A stretch of 64,000 nucleotides of DNA, from positions 124,001 to 188,000 of the forward strand of contig CAWKNP010000004.1 in NCBI GenBank assembly GCA_963851105.1, given 5' to 3'. Source of the DNA: DATARN01 sp963851105. GTDB lineage: Bacteria; Actinomycetota; Acidimicrobiia; Acidimicrobiales; Palsa-688. How positions within the stretch are numbered: position 1 is the first letter of the stretch; every line of letters starts with the position of its first letter. Of this stretch, positions 27,217-35,822 are shown in pieces. Both the position numbers and the translations under genes were made by a program. Below the pieces are notes generated by a model. The model was not told the DNA's origin and ran no database searches. It saw only the letters and a list, made by a program, of their open reading frames with translations.

Positions 27217-27822
27217 ATGTTGTTAGCCGAAGAGTTGGCCCTCATGGCAATGAAGCCCGCGACAGGACGCCACGCTCTCGGCGTCCGCTCGCAGCTCAAC
27301 GCGTGCCTCGCCGGCCTGCTCATCGCCGACCTGGTCCTGGCCGGCGCCGCCGAGATCGACGGTGCCCGCCAAGAGGTGCGGCTCACGGGAAAATCCCCGG
27401 ACTCGGACCTATTGGTGGCGGTGGCGGCGGTGATCGTCGACAAGGGCCCCAAGGTCAAATCGGTGCTCTCCGCCATGGACCGGGGCCTCCGCCAGCACGG
27501 CAGTCCGGGCACCTGGAATGCCGCCACTGCGATCGTCACCCGCGGCGAGGCGGGGGCTCCCGAGCGCGACGAGATCGTGACCCGCCTGCGCCATGCCGCG
27601 GCCATCGACGGTCCAACCGATCGCGCCACCGCGCTGTTGCTGGCAATGACGGGGCCCGCCAACCTGCTCGAGATCGTGGCGCCCGACCGGGGTCCCCTTC
27701 GCAAGCACGCCCGGGACCGAATCGACCATGGCCTCGACGGCACTTCGTTCGAGTGCCTGCCCGTCGTTGTTCGCAAGCTCATCCAGGAGGCACAAGCAGC
27801 CGCCAGTGCGGTCTCGGGCTAA
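27217..27822 (+). CDS. GPP34/GOLPH3-like phosphoprotein
   Basis: 201 residues of the GOLPH3/VPS74 fold. Eukaryotic members bind phosphatidylinositol-4-phosphate; the bacterial role is unknown but probably peripheral at the membrane. Family text: LLLAEELALMAM at the start, LNACLAGLLIADLVLAGAAEIDG, then TWNAATAIVTRGEAG..., and a hydrophobic loop LLAMTGPANLLEIVAPDRG before KHARDRI. No signal or membrane helix. It stands alone about 110 bp after the permease. Confidence 0.85.
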   Translation: MLLAEELALMAMKPATGRHALGVRSQLNACLAGLLIADLVLAGAAEIDGARQEVRLTGKSPDSDLLVAVAAVIVDKGPKVKSVLSAMDRGLRQHGSPGTWNAATAIVTRGEAGAPERDEIVTRLRHAAAIDGPTDRATALLLAMTGPANLLEIVAPDRGPLRKHARDRIDHGLDGTSFECLPVVVRKLIQEAQAAASAVSG

Positions 27823-27895
27823 TCGGGCTGGTGAGCGAAGTCAGGCTGGCGGGACACCGCTAACGTCGGGCGCGAACTGACAAGGGGGCCGGTCG

Positions 27896-28072
27896 ATGGC
27901 GGCAGGCGAGTGGTATTGGTGTCTCGACCACAAGGCGGCGGAGCCCGCCGACAGCAGCTGCCCCCCGGGGCAGCGCCTCGGCCCGTATCCGTCGAAGGAG
28001 GCCGCCGAGCACTGGAAGGAAAAGGTCGAACAGCGCAACGCGGCTTGGGACGCCGACGAGGAGGACTGGTAG
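27896..28072 (+). CDS. Small conserved actinobacterial protein (58 residues)
   Basis: Begins MAAGEWYWCLDHKAAEP and continues CPPGQRLGPYPSKEAAEHWKE, ending in an acidic DADEEDW tail. Short Trp/Cys/His-containing proteins with LGPYxSxEEA are widespread in actinobacteria; I recognise the pattern but know of no function. The ATG has AAGGGGG 7 nt upstream, the best ribosome site nearby. It lies 25 bp before the gamma-glutamyltransferase, possibly in the same transcript. Confidence 0.75.
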   Translation: MAAGEWYWCLDHKAAEPADSSCPPGQRLGPYPSKEAAEHWKEKVEQRNAAWDADEEDW

Positions 28073-28097
28073 TTCACCACCGCCGCGACACCCGAAG

Positions 28098-29678
28098 GTG
28101 ACGGCACCCTCGCCCACCGTGACCACGGCATCGGCGATGGTCTGCACCGTCGACCATCTGGCCACCGCCGCGGGCGTCGCCATGTTGCGAGCCGGCGGCA
28201 GCGCCGCCGACGCCGCCGTCTCGGCCAGCGCCGTCCTGGCGGTCACGACCCAGCACATGTGCGGGATGGGCGGCGACTTGCTGGCGGTGATCGCGCCGCC
28301 CGCCGGACCGCCGGTCGTCCTGAACGCATCGGGGCGGGCCGGCTCGGGCGCCGACGCCAACCGGCTGCGGGCGGAAGGCCACGTCGCCATGGTGTTTCGC
28401 CACGACATCCGCAGCGTGCCCATCCCCGGATGCGTCGACGGGTGGGCCGCCCTCCACTCCCGTTTCGGGCGCCTCCCCTGGGCCGAGGTACTGGCGCCGG
28501 CCCGGCGCTACGCCGACGGCGGCTTCCTGGCGTCGCCCACGCTGGCCACGGCAACGGCTGCCATTTCGCAGCATCCGGCGGCCGGCGACTACCGAACGGC
28601 GGGAGTCCTGCGACCAGGCGACGTGGTCCGCCGCCCCGGTATCGGCCGGGCCCTGGCGGCGGTGGCGGCCGAAGGCCGCCACGGTTTCTACGGCGGCGAG
28701 TTCGGAGCCGGCCTACTGGCCCTTGGCGCCGGCGAGTACCAGACCGAGGACCTGGCCCGCAGCCAGGCCGACTGGGTCGAGCCCGTGGCGGCCGAGGCGT
28801 GGGGACACCGGGTGTGGACGGCGCCGCCCAACTCCCAGGGCTACCTGACGCCTGCCGCGGCCTGGATCGCAGCCGGCCTTGCCCTGCCCGAGGATCCTGA
28901 CGACCCCCGCTGGCCCCACCTCCTCGTCGAGGCGTCCCGCCAGGCCGCCGCCGACCGCCTCGACGTGCTGCACGAGCAGGCCGATGGCGACCAGCTGCTG
29001 GCACCCGAACGGCTGGGGCCTCGCCGAAGCGCGATCGACATCGACCACGCCGCGCCGCTGGGCGGCTCCTACGCGGCGGGCGGCACGATCGCGTTGTGCT
29101 GCGTCGACGGGACGCGCCTCGGCATCAGCCTCCTTCAGTCCAACGCCGCCGGTTTCGGCTCGCACCTGGCAGAGCCCGCCACCGGCATCTTCCTGCAGAA
29201 CCGGGGCGTGGGATTCAACCTGATACCCGGTCACCCGGCGGAATACGGTCCCGGCCGGCGGCCGCCCCACACGCTCTGCCCGACCCTTGTCACCGGCCCC
29301 GACGGCGCCCTCGCCGGCGTCCTCGGGACGATGGGCGGAGACAGCCAGCCCCAGATTCTCCTCCAGCTCCTGGCCCGGTGGTTGGTAACTCGCCAGCCCC
29401 CAGGAGACGCGGTAGGCGCGGGGCGCTGGATACTTTCGTCGACCGATGGCGGCACCGGGTTCGACACCTGGGCCCGTGGCGGCGAAGTCCGGGTGCTCCT
29501 CGAAGGCCACGCGCCGGGCGGGTGGGACGCGGGCCTGGTGTCCCGCGGCCACGACGTCATCCGGGTGGGGCCGAACGCCCCCGGCTTCGGCCACGCCCAC
29601 CTCATAACGGTCACCGACGGGCAGCTGGCCGGCGCCACCGACCCCCGCCCACGATTCGGGGCGGCGGCCGGCTTCTGA
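28098..29678 (+). CDS. ggt: Gamma-glutamyltranspeptidase family protein
   Basis: Ntn-hydrolase precursor of 526 residues. Large-subunit text: CTVDHLATAAGVAMLRAGGSAADAAVSASAVLAVTTQHMCGMGGD; RRYADGGFLASPTLA; PPNSQGYLTPAA. The autoprocessing nucleophile is most likely Thr330 in AAGGTIALCCVDG; the family norm is a Thr in GDTTH, so the Asp-Thr-Thr-His context is altered. The later block FLQNRGVGFNL and TLCPTLVTGPDG fit the small subunit. No signal peptide is visible, unlike most Ggt, so a cytoplasmic or atypical acylase-type role is possible. Confidence 0.82.
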   Translation: MTAPSPTVTTASAMVCTVDHLATAAGVAMLRAGGSAADAAVSASAVLAVTTQHMCGMGGDLLAVIAPPAGPPVVLNASGRAGSGADANRLRAEGHVAMVFRHDIRSVPIPGCVDGWAALHSRFGRLPWAEVLAPARRYADGGFLASPTLATATAAISQHPAAGDYRTAGVLRPGDVVRRPGIGRALAAVAAEGRHGFYGGEFGAGLLALGAGEYQTEDLARSQADWVEPVAAEAWGHRVWTAPPNSQGYLTPAAAWIAAGLALPEDPDDPRWPHLLVEASRQAAADRLDVLHEQADGDQLLAPERLGPRRSAIDIDHAAPLGGSYAAGGTIALCCVDGTRLGISLLQSNAAGFGSHLAEPATGIFLQNRGVGFNLIPGHPAEYGPGRRPPHTLCPTLVTGPDGALAGVLGTMGGDSQPQILLQLLARWLVTRQPPGDAVGAGRWILSSTDGGTGFDTWARGGEVRVLLEGHAPGGWDAGLVSRGHDVIRVGPNAPGFGHAHLITVTDGQLAGATDPRPRFGAAAGF

Positions 29679-29680
29679 TT

Positions 29681-30814
29681 TCAGGCGGCCGCCCCGGCGA
29701 CGCGGTAGATCGTGCCCGATGCCCAGTCGCCGACGTACAGCGCCCCGTCGGGACCCATGGTGACGGCAACCGGTTTGGCGGCGCCGGTCAGGAATGGCGC
29801 GGCGACGGCGGTCACAGTCGACCCGGCGTTGTCGAGGCGAACCCGTTGCACCTTGCCGTCGCTCCACTCGGCCACCAGGGCGGAGTTGGCCACCGCTGGC
29901 CCCAACTGGCCGGTGACGATGGCGACGTCGCTGACCGCGGCGTGCTTGTCGAGCACTGCCAGGGGTGAGGGGACTCCCGCGCAATCCGCCCCTCCCTGCC
30001 CGAAGCAGGCGGGAAAGCGCCAGTCCTGTCCCGGTTTCACGACCGCCAGCCAGTCGCCCGGGGTCCGGGCGCCGAGGTCGTCGCGCTGGTTCATGGTGAC
30101 AAACAGCGTCGCCGTCGCCGGGTAATAGGCGAGGCCGACCGCTGCCCGGATCCCGCGCGCCACGACCTGGAGATCGGTGCCGTCAGGAAGGAACGACACG
30201 ACCGATGCCGACCAGGGCGACGCGGGCGAGCAATGGTCGCACGGAGCGGAGATCCCCATCACCAGGTGGCCGTCGGGCGAGACCGCGATGGTGTTGCTCT
30301 CGCCGACGCCGGCCGGCAGCGTCAGGACCCGGCGGTTGCTGGCGAAACGGGTGCCGTCGAAGCCGGTGTAGGCGTCGACGTGCCCCGTCGAGGTGACGTA
30401 CAGCGAGCCCTGGTACCAGACCAGACCGAGCGGGGTGTGCAGGCCGCCGACCACCAGTTCCGGCGGGCTCGCCGCCCCCGCCACCAGATAGAGGCCGTCG
30501 GCGCCGGTGTCGGAATAGTCGGCGGTGGCAAACCACAGCCGGCCCTGGGCGTCGAAGGCGAAGGCGGCCACTTTGGCCACGCCGGGGCTGTAGACCGTCG
30601 CCGTCAACCCCGCGGGCCCTGCCAAGCCGGCGCCGATGGGCACAAGGCCGCCACCCGCGGCGTCCTGCGATCGGGCGCCACCGGCGGCGTTCTTCGTTGG
30701 GCCCGCGCCGGCGCCCCCGCAGGCCACTGCTGCCAGCAGCCCCACCGAGGCGGCCCCACGGCGCCATCGGATCCCCCGCCCCTTTTTCCCGGCCTCATTG
30801 CGCCACCGGAGCAC
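29681..30814 (-). CDS. Secreted/lipoprotein beta-propeller (sorbosone-dehydrogenase/SMP-30-like)
   Basis: About 377 residues. An Arg-rich start and the hydrophobic stretch AASVGLLAAVACGG with a lipobox-like AVAC suggest a lipoprotein. The rest is a six-bladed propeller: repeated FDAQGRLWFATADY, SPDGHLVMGIS, YYPATATLFVTMN, GPDGALYVGDWASGTIYRV. Conserved GDWLAVVKPGQDWRFPACFGQG is seen in sorbosone-dehydrogenase-like proteins. Several GTG starts are in frame; 30814 is chosen because it gives a compact signal and avoids overlap with the next gene, but the frame is open to 30919. Catalytic activity is not certain. Confidence 0.75.
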   Translation of the reverse strand: MLRWRNEAGKKGRGIRWRRGAASVGLLAAVACGGAGAGPTKNAAGGARSQDAAGGGLVPIGAGLAGPAGLTATVYSPGVAKVAAFAFDAQGRLWFATADYSDTGADGLYLVAGAASPPELVVGGLHTPLGLVWYQGSLYVTSTGHVDAYTGFDGTRFASNRRVLTLPAGVGESNTIAVSPDGHLVMGISAPCDHCSPASPWSASVVSFLPDGTDLQVVARGIRAAVGLAYYPATATLFVTMNQRDDLGARTPGDWLAVVKPGQDWRFPACFGQGGADCAGVPSPLAVLDKHAAVSDVAIVTGQLGPAVANSALVAEWSDGKVQRVRLDNAGSTVTAVAAPFLTGAAKPVAVTMGPDGALYVGDWASGTIYRVAGAAA

Positions 30815-30908
30815 CCACCACCTGGTCAGCGCTCCCACTCGCCACCCGGTCACAGGGCCCCGGCGGACCCGCTGGTAGGGCCCGCCGGGATTCCTGTGCA
30901 CGGACTGG

Positions 30909-31118
30909 CTAGACGCCACTCCCGCTCGTCGAGGACGTGCTGCTACCGCTCCCGCCCATGTTCGGACAATTGCCGTTCATGGGTGCCTTGGACGACTGTG
31001 ACGGCGTCGTCGTCGGGGTCGGGGGCGACGCCGCGCTGGCCACGCTGGCCGCACCCAGGCTGATGCCGATGGTTCCGGCAACAGCCCCCGCGGCCAGGAT
31101 GATTCGCTTCGGTGTCAT
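30909..31118 (-). CDS. Small secreted protein, 69 residues
   Basis: Clear Sec signal peptide: MTPKRIILAAGAVAGTIGISLGAASVASA, cleaved after ASA. The mature part is only ~40 residues, Ser/Thr/Pro-rich with one Cys (NGNCPNMGGSG). The ATG has GAGGAG 6 nt upstream. No family recognised. It is divergent from the GT2-GtrA gene, and both may answer to the CTGAG/CTCAG dyad between them. Confidence 0.7.
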   Translation of the reverse strand: MTPKRIILAAGAVAGTIGISLGAASVASAASPPTPTTTPSQSSKAPMNGNCPNMGGSGSSTSSTSGSGV

Positions 31119-31292
31119 CTGTGCTCCTCGATGTGGGCCACGGTGGTCCACGACCTGACTTCACCACCCGAATCTTGCCGCCCGCTGAGAGAAAGCTCAG
31201 ATTTCCCTCACAATCACCCGTCGTTGCTCAGAGCCGCGTTCGGAGGAAACTCGCAGGTCCGCCCAAGGCCCTGCTGAGGCAGCCAGCCGACG
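31119..31292. promoter_or_regulatory. Divergent promoter region with CTGAG-N6-CTCAG dyad
   Basis: CTGAGAGAAAGCTCAG at 31185-31200 is an inverted repeat of CTGAG, followed by TTTCCCTCAC and another CTCAG at 31227-31231. AAAGCTCAG is also found at 47446-47454 upstream of the LuxR-type gene. Similar CTGAGGGAACTCC text lies before the GT39 gene (20679-20692). A binding site for the TcrA/MprA-type response regulator is inferred, not shown. Confidence 0.35.
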
Positions 31293-32510
31293 ATGGGGGG
31301 CATGACCACGACCGGCGCCGACCTGCTCGTCATCGACCGCGGCACCAGCGGTGACACCGCCGACGTGGAGATCGTCATCCCCGTTTGCGACGAGGAACAG
31401 GACCTGGCGGCGTCGGTGCACCACCTCCATCGCTATCTGAGCGAGCACTTCCCGCTCACGTGGATCGTCACCATCGCCGACAACGCCAGCCAGGACCGCA
31501 CGTGGGGTGTCGCCTGCCGCCTGTCCGGTGAGCTGCCCGGGGTACGGGCCGTTCACCTGGAGGAAAAGGGGCGGGGCAGGGCCCTGCGGGCGACCTGGAT
31601 GGCCAGCCGGGCCCGGGTCGTCGCCTACATGGACGTCGACCTCTCCACCGACCTCGATGCGTTGCTGCCCTTGGTCGCCCCCCTCCTGTCGGGCCACTCC
31701 GACATCGCCATCGGCACCCGGCTGGCCCCCGGTGCCCGCGTCGCCCGGGGCGCCAAACGGGAGATCATCTCTCGCGGTTACAACATGATCCTGAAAGCCG
31801 TGCTCGGCAACGCCTTCTCTGACGCCCAGTGCGGGTTCAAGGCGTTGCGGGCCGACGTCGCTCGTGCGTTGGTGCCGCTGGTCGACGACCAGAGCTGGTT
31901 CTTCGACACCGAGCTCCTGGTGCTGGCGGAACACAACGGCCTGCGCATCCACGAGGTCCCCGTCGACTGGATCGACGATCCCGACTCCCGCGTCGACGTC
32001 GCCACCACCGTCCGGGAGGATCTCTGGGGGATTTTGCGGATGCTGCGGCGATTCGCGGCGGGAGAGGGATCCCTCCCGCCGGGCGCCGTGGTCCGAGAGC
32101 ACGAGGGCCCGGTCGTGGAGCCCGCGCTGGCGGGCCAGCTCATCGCCTTCGCGGGTGTCGGCGTGGCCACGACGGCGCTATTCGCCATCCTGTTTCTGTT
32201 GTTGACCGGTCCCGGCGCCATGGGTCCCGTCGCCGCCGACGTCCTCGCGCTCGCTCTGGCGGCGGGCGCCAACACCGCCGCCAACCGGCGCGTCACCTTC
32301 GCCCGGCGGGGCCGCCAGGGCCGGCGGCGGCACTACTGGGCGGCGCTGGCGGTGGCCGCGCTCCCCCTGGTGTTCGGCCTCGCCGCCCTGGCCGCGGCCG
32401 GCGGCGCCGGCGTGTCGTCGGTGGCCGCCGACCTGGCGCTGCTCACGGCGGTCAACGGCATCGCGGCGGTGGGACGCTTCCTGCTCCTGCGCCGCTGGGT
32501 CTTCCGATGA
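31293..32510 (+). CDS. Bifunctional GT2 glycosyltransferase-GtrA family protein
   Basis: 405 residues. N-terminal dolichyl-phosphate-mannose-synthase-like GT2 domain: VEIVIPVCDEEQDLAASV, DNASQDRTW, KGRGRALRATW, AYMDVDLSTDLDALL with the metal-binding DVD, and SDAQCGFKAL. The C-terminal ~130 residues form a four-helix GtrA domain (LIAFAGVGVATTALFAILFLLL; NTAANRRVTFARRG). Such fusions make and flip polyprenyl-phosphate sugars for GT39 enzymes, so it probably feeds the protein at 20740. Starts ATG 31293 or ATG 31302. It overlaps the next gene by 4 nt. Confidence 0.88.
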   Translation: MGGMTTTGADLLVIDRGTSGDTADVEIVIPVCDEEQDLAASVHHLHRYLSEHFPLTWIVTIADNASQDRTWGVACRLSGELPGVRAVHLEEKGRGRALRATWMASRARVVAYMDVDLSTDLDALLPLVAPLLSGHSDIAIGTRLAPGARVARGAKREIISRGYNMILKAVLGNAFSDAQCGFKALRADVARALVPLVDDQSWFFDTELLVLAEHNGLRIHEVPVDWIDDPDSRVDVATTVREDLWGILRMLRRFAAGEGSLPPGAVVREHEGPVVEPALAGQLIAFAGVGVATTALFAILFLLLTGPGAMGPVAADVLALALAAGANTAANRRVTFARRGRQGRRRHYWAALAVAALPLVFGLAALAAAGGAGVSSVAADLALLTAVNGIAAVGRFLLLRRWVFR

Positions 32511-32947
32511 CCCTCCGCAAGCTGCTGCGCTACGTGACCGTGTCCGCCATCGCCACCAGCGTCAGCCTCACCATCCTCGGCTTCCTGGTGGCGACGGGGG
32601 CCACATCGTCGGGCTGGGCCAACGCCATCGCCACTGGGGTCGGCACCATCCCCTCGTTCGAGCTCAATCGCCGATGGGTTTGGGGAAAAAGGGGGCACCG
32701 GTCCCTGTGGGCGGAGGTGGGCCCGTATTGCGCGGTGGCGCTCTCCGGCCTCGTTCTGTCGACGCTCGCCGTGACCACGGCGTCAGGCTGGGCGGCTGCC
32801 GCCGGCTGGGGTGTCGCCGGCCGTACGTTGGCGTCCGAAGCCGCCAACGTGGCCACCTTCGGGGCGCTGTGGGTGCTGCAGTTCGCCATCTCCGACCGGG
32901 TCCTGTTCCGCGCTCGGCCGGCGGCGGTGTCGGTGCCGGCGCCGTGA
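32507..32947 (+). CDS. GtrA family membrane protein
   Basis: 146 residues, four helices, GtrA fold: KLLRYVTVSAIATSVSLTILGFLVA, then NAIATGVGTIPSFELNRRWVWG (the conserved N-R-x-W-V/T-F/W motif) and FGALWVLQFAISDRVLF. GtrA proteins are thought to flip undecaprenyl-phosphate sugars. ATG overlaps the preceding stop (ATGA). A second GtrA unit next to the GT2-GtrA fusion suggests a hetero-oligomer. Confidence 0.88.
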   Translation: MTLRKLLRYVTVSAIATSVSLTILGFLVATGATSSGWANAIATGVGTIPSFELNRRWVWGKRGHRSLWAEVGPYCAVALSGLVLSTLAVTTASGWAAAAGWGVAGRTLASEAANVATFGALWVLQFAISDRVLFRARPAAVSVPAP

Positions 32948-32987
32948 AGCGCGGCCGGGTTCCCGGTTGCGCCAGGATTTGTCGGCC

Positions 32988-34571
32988 ATGACGTTGCGCC
33001 TTCGCCTCGTTCTCGCCCTTGTCGCCCTGGTTGCCACCGGGTTGGTCGTGTTCGGGTTCGTGACCTACGGCCTGTACTCGCGCTCGCAATACCGCCACCT
33101 CGACGACCAGATCAAGGCCGCCCAGCCGCAACTGGAGCGCCGCCTCGAGGGCGAGCCGGACTCGGCGCCCGCGGTCGACCTGCCGGCGGGGACCTTCGCT
33201 CAGCTGTTCGACCAGGCGGGCAACCCGATCAACAGCGCCCTCTCCAACGGCGCCGCCACCCCCAGGCTGCCGTCGCCGCTCCCGATCCCCTCGGTGCCCC
33301 CCAAGCTGTTCACCACCTCGGCGGCGGAGGGATCCCACGGCTTCCGGGTAATGGTCGCCCGGGTGACGACGCCGTCCCCCGGCGGCGGGCGGGGCGGTCC
33401 CTTCGGCGGCGACGGGGGTGGGACCAACGGCAACGTCATCGTGATCGCGGCGCCCCTGTCCGATGTCACCAACTCCCTGCACCGCCTGGTGCTCGACGAG
33501 GGCGGCGGCGCCATCATCCTTCTGCTGCTGCTTTCCAGCGGGTCGTGGCTGATCCTGCGCCGGGGCTTGCGGCCCCTCGAGCGCATGTCCGCCTCCGCCC
33601 GTTCGATCACCGCCGGCGACCTCTCGCAACGCGTCAGCCCGTCGGGCGGCGCCAGCGAGGTCGGCCAACTCGGGCTGGCTCTCAACACCATGCTCCACGA
33701 CATCGAGACGGCCTTCCAGGAACGGGAGGCAACCGAGATGCGCCTGCGCCAGTTCCTGGCCGACGCCTCCCACGAGCTGCGGACCCCGCTCACGTCCATC
33801 CAGGGCTTCGCGGAGTTGTTCCGGGTCAGCGGGGACAACGCCCGCGTCGACCTCCCAACCATCCTGCGCCGCATAGAGGAGGAATCGGCCCGCATGAAGG
33901 TGCTGGTGGAAGACCTTCTCTTGCTCGCCCGCCTGGACCAGCCCCGGGCTGCAGAACAGTCCCCGGTCGATCTCGCCGTCCTGGCCGCCGACGCCTGCAG
34001 TGATGCCGTGGCCGCGGCGCCCGACCGTCCGGTCACCCTCGACGCCCCCGAACCGGTCGTGGTCGCGGGCGACGAGGCCCACCTCCGCCAGGCCATTGCC
34101 AACCTGGTGACCAACGCCGTCCACCACACCCCCGCCGGCACCGCGATCGAGGTTTTCGCAGGGCTACTCGAGGGGCGGGCGGTGGTGACGGTTCGCGACC
34201 ACGGCCGCGGCCTCGACCCCGAAGGGCTGGCCCACGCCTTCGACCGGTTCTGGCGGGCCGACTGGGCTCGGGCGGGCAGCGGTGTCGGCCTGGGACTGGC
34301 CATCGTCGCCAGCATCGCCCACGAGCACGGGGGCACCGCAACCGCCAGCAACGCCCCTGACGGTGGCGCGGTGTTCACCATGAGCCTCCCCGTCGGCGCC
34401 GCCGCCCCGTCAACCGGCGCCCACAATCCCCCCGGCGACATCGCAGCGGGCTCCCAGACACCTCTGACAGACCGCTGGCCACGTGTCAGTGCGGCGGGCG
34501 GCGATGGTGTCGTTCCCGGTCCTTCCGCCGTACGGCGCCGGCTACGAGATGACCAGGGTCACGTCGAATAA
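32988..34571 (+). CDS. HAMP-domain sensor histidine kinase (MprB/TcrS type)
   Basis: 527 residues. Helix 1 LRLVLALVALVATGLVVFGFVTYGLYS, extracytoplasmic sensor about 32-172 with a Gly-rich loop near 131-148, helix 2 AIILLLLLSSGSWLILRRG, HAMP about 191-243, dimerisation helix with phospho-acceptor His262 (FLADASHELRTPLTS), ATPase domain with N-box HLRQAIANLVTNAVHH (Asn372/Asn376), G1 DHGRGLDPEG and G2 GSGVGLGLAIV. The C-terminal 60 residues are unconserved and the last 30 bp overlap the convergent lipoprotein gene. No regulator is adjacent; the OmpR-type protein at 19973 is a plausible partner. Confidence 0.9.
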   Translation: MTLRLRLVLALVALVATGLVVFGFVTYGLYSRSQYRHLDDQIKAAQPQLERRLEGEPDSAPAVDLPAGTFAQLFDQAGNPINSALSNGAATPRLPSPLPIPSVPPKLFTTSAAEGSHGFRVMVARVTTPSPGGGRGGPFGGDGGGTNGNVIVIAAPLSDVTNSLHRLVLDEGGGAIILLLLLSSGSWLILRRGLRPLERMSASARSITAGDLSQRVSPSGGASEVGQLGLALNTMLHDIETAFQEREATEMRLRQFLADASHELRTPLTSIQGFAELFRVSGDNARVDLPTILRRIEEESARMKVLVEDLLLLARLDQPRAAEQSPVDLAVLAADACSDAVAAAPDRPVTLDAPEPVVVAGDEAHLRQAIANLVTNAVHHTPAGTAIEVFAGLLEGRAVVTVRDHGRGLDPEGLAHAFDRFWRADWARAGSGVGLGLAIVASIAHEHGGTATASNAPDGGAVFTMSLPVGAAAPSTGAHNPPGDIAAGSQTPLTDRWPRVSAAGGDGVVPGPSAVRRRLRDDQGHVE

Positions 34572-35135
34572 CCGGGCGTACATCGGGCAGGCGGAGCCCG
34601 CCGCGCAGTACGCCGTCCCGACCGCGCGGAGCTTGACGGTCCCCGCGCTCGTCGCGGTCCACAGCACCAACTGCCCGTGAGGCGGCGGCGGGGGCGCCGG
34701 GTCGCCGCGCAGCAGACCGGTCGGGTCCTCCGTGACCGGGCCCCACTGCGTTTCCTGGTCGGACAGCGTCAGCTGCACCGACTGACCGCGGGCCACCGCG
34801 AAGGTGCCGGTGGCATCGGCCGATGTCAACTGGATGACGCCGTGATCGGGTGGGCGGGTGATGGGCGCGGCTGGTTTGGTCGTCGGCGAGGGCCGCAGCG
34901 AGGTGACGGTGGCGCCCTTGACGATGGTCGTGGTGGCCGGCGCCGAGGCGACCGGCGGGACGATCGACGAGGGCGAGGGCGCGGTGGAGGCGGTAGCCGT
35001 TGTCGTCGTCGTGGTGCCGCCGGCGCCCGTGCGCAGCGACTGGCGGGCGCCGCTGCCGCAGCCGGCCAGCAGCACCGCCACCACCGCCGACGTCGCCGTT
35101 GCGACTATCGCCCGAATCCCCTTTTGGTGCGTCAC
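34542..35135 (-). CDS. Predicted lipoprotein with C-terminal beta domain
   Basis: 197 residues. Signal AIVATATSAVVAVLLAGCGSG with lipobox LAGC, then ~60 residues of Thr/Ser/Pro linker, and a compact C-terminal domain (about residues 110-197): GQSVQLTLSDQETQWGPV ... GQLVLWTATSAGTVKLRAVGTAYC ... CPMYARLFDVTLVI. The SVxLTL...GTVxLxA pattern recalls chagasin-like or Ig-like folds, but I cannot assign a family. GTG at 35135 is chosen to put the signal at the N-terminus. It is convergent with and overlaps the histidine kinase by 30 bp. Confidence 0.7.
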   Translation of the reverse strand: MTHQKGIRAIVATATSAVVAVLLAGCGSGARQSLRTGAGGTTTTTTATASTAPSPSSIVPPVASAPATTTIVKGATVTSLRPSPTTKPAAPITRPPDHGVIQLTSADATGTFAVARGQSVQLTLSDQETQWGPVTEDPTGLLRGDPAPPPPPHGQLVLWTATSAGTVKLRAVGTAYCAAGSACPMYARLFDVTLVIS

Positions 35136-35244
35136 AGTCGTTCGACGTGGCCCACGGGCGTTGCGGTTCCCGGCCCGGCCCGTCTGGTGCCGAATTCGCA
35201 CTCGATCACCGTACCGCTGCCGCGCCGTGGCCTACCTTTTTCCC

Positions 35245-35667
35245 ATGGAGTGGCGCCAGATCGTGGAGTTCCTGAAAGGGGCGCCCATCGCCCATCTCGC
35301 CACCGCGTCTCCCGACGGCGAGCCCCATGTTTCGGTGGTTTCGCCGGCGGTGGAAGGCGACGGGCTGTGGCTGGCGACGACATCGACGTCGCGCAAGGCG
35401 CGGAACCTGCGCGCCAACCCCCGGGTCGCCCTCGTCTGGCAGCCGCGGGCCGAGATCTATCTGTCCGGCGGCGCCACGATCGTGACCGACGGGGCTGTCA
35501 AGGCCCGGCTGTGGGAATCGGGCCTATTCCCGTTCGACCTGGCCGCTTTCTGGACCACGCCGGCCAACCCCGCCCTGATCTTCGTCCGCGTCGAGCCGGT
35601 CACCGCCATGGTGATGAGCGTGGGCCCCGAAGGGCTGATGCAGCAGCGATGGCGCCGCTCGCGGTAG
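35245..35667 (+). CDS. Pyridoxamine 5'-phosphate oxidase-like (PPOX) FMN/F420-binding protein
   Basis: Split-barrel flavin/F420-binding protein of 140 residues. PIAHLATASPDGEPHVSVVSPAV is the typical first hairpin, then TSTSRKARNLRANPRVALVW. It resembles short actinobacterial PPOX proteins of unknown substrate; the pyridoxamine-oxidase residues cannot be confirmed. ATG start preceded by a pyrimidine-rich stretch with no clear ribosome site, so it may be leaderless. Confidence 0.82.
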   Translation: MEWRQIVEFLKGAPIAHLATASPDGEPHVSVVSPAVEGDGLWLATTSTSRKARNLRANPRVALVWQPRAEIYLSGGATIVTDGAVKARLWESGLFPFDLAAFWTTPANPALIFVRVEPVTAMVMSVGPEGLMQQRWRRSR

Positions 35668-35822
35668 CCGCTTCTTCAGCCGCGGTGCCCCGCAGCGAGT
35701 TGCATCGATCAAGTTTGGGTCCGTCGCTCAAAGAGCCCGGGACGGCCTTGGTGAGTGCCGCCGGAGTGCCCCCCTCTGCCGAAGTACCGGATTGCCCGAC
35801 TGGCCGACTGGCCGAGTGGCCG

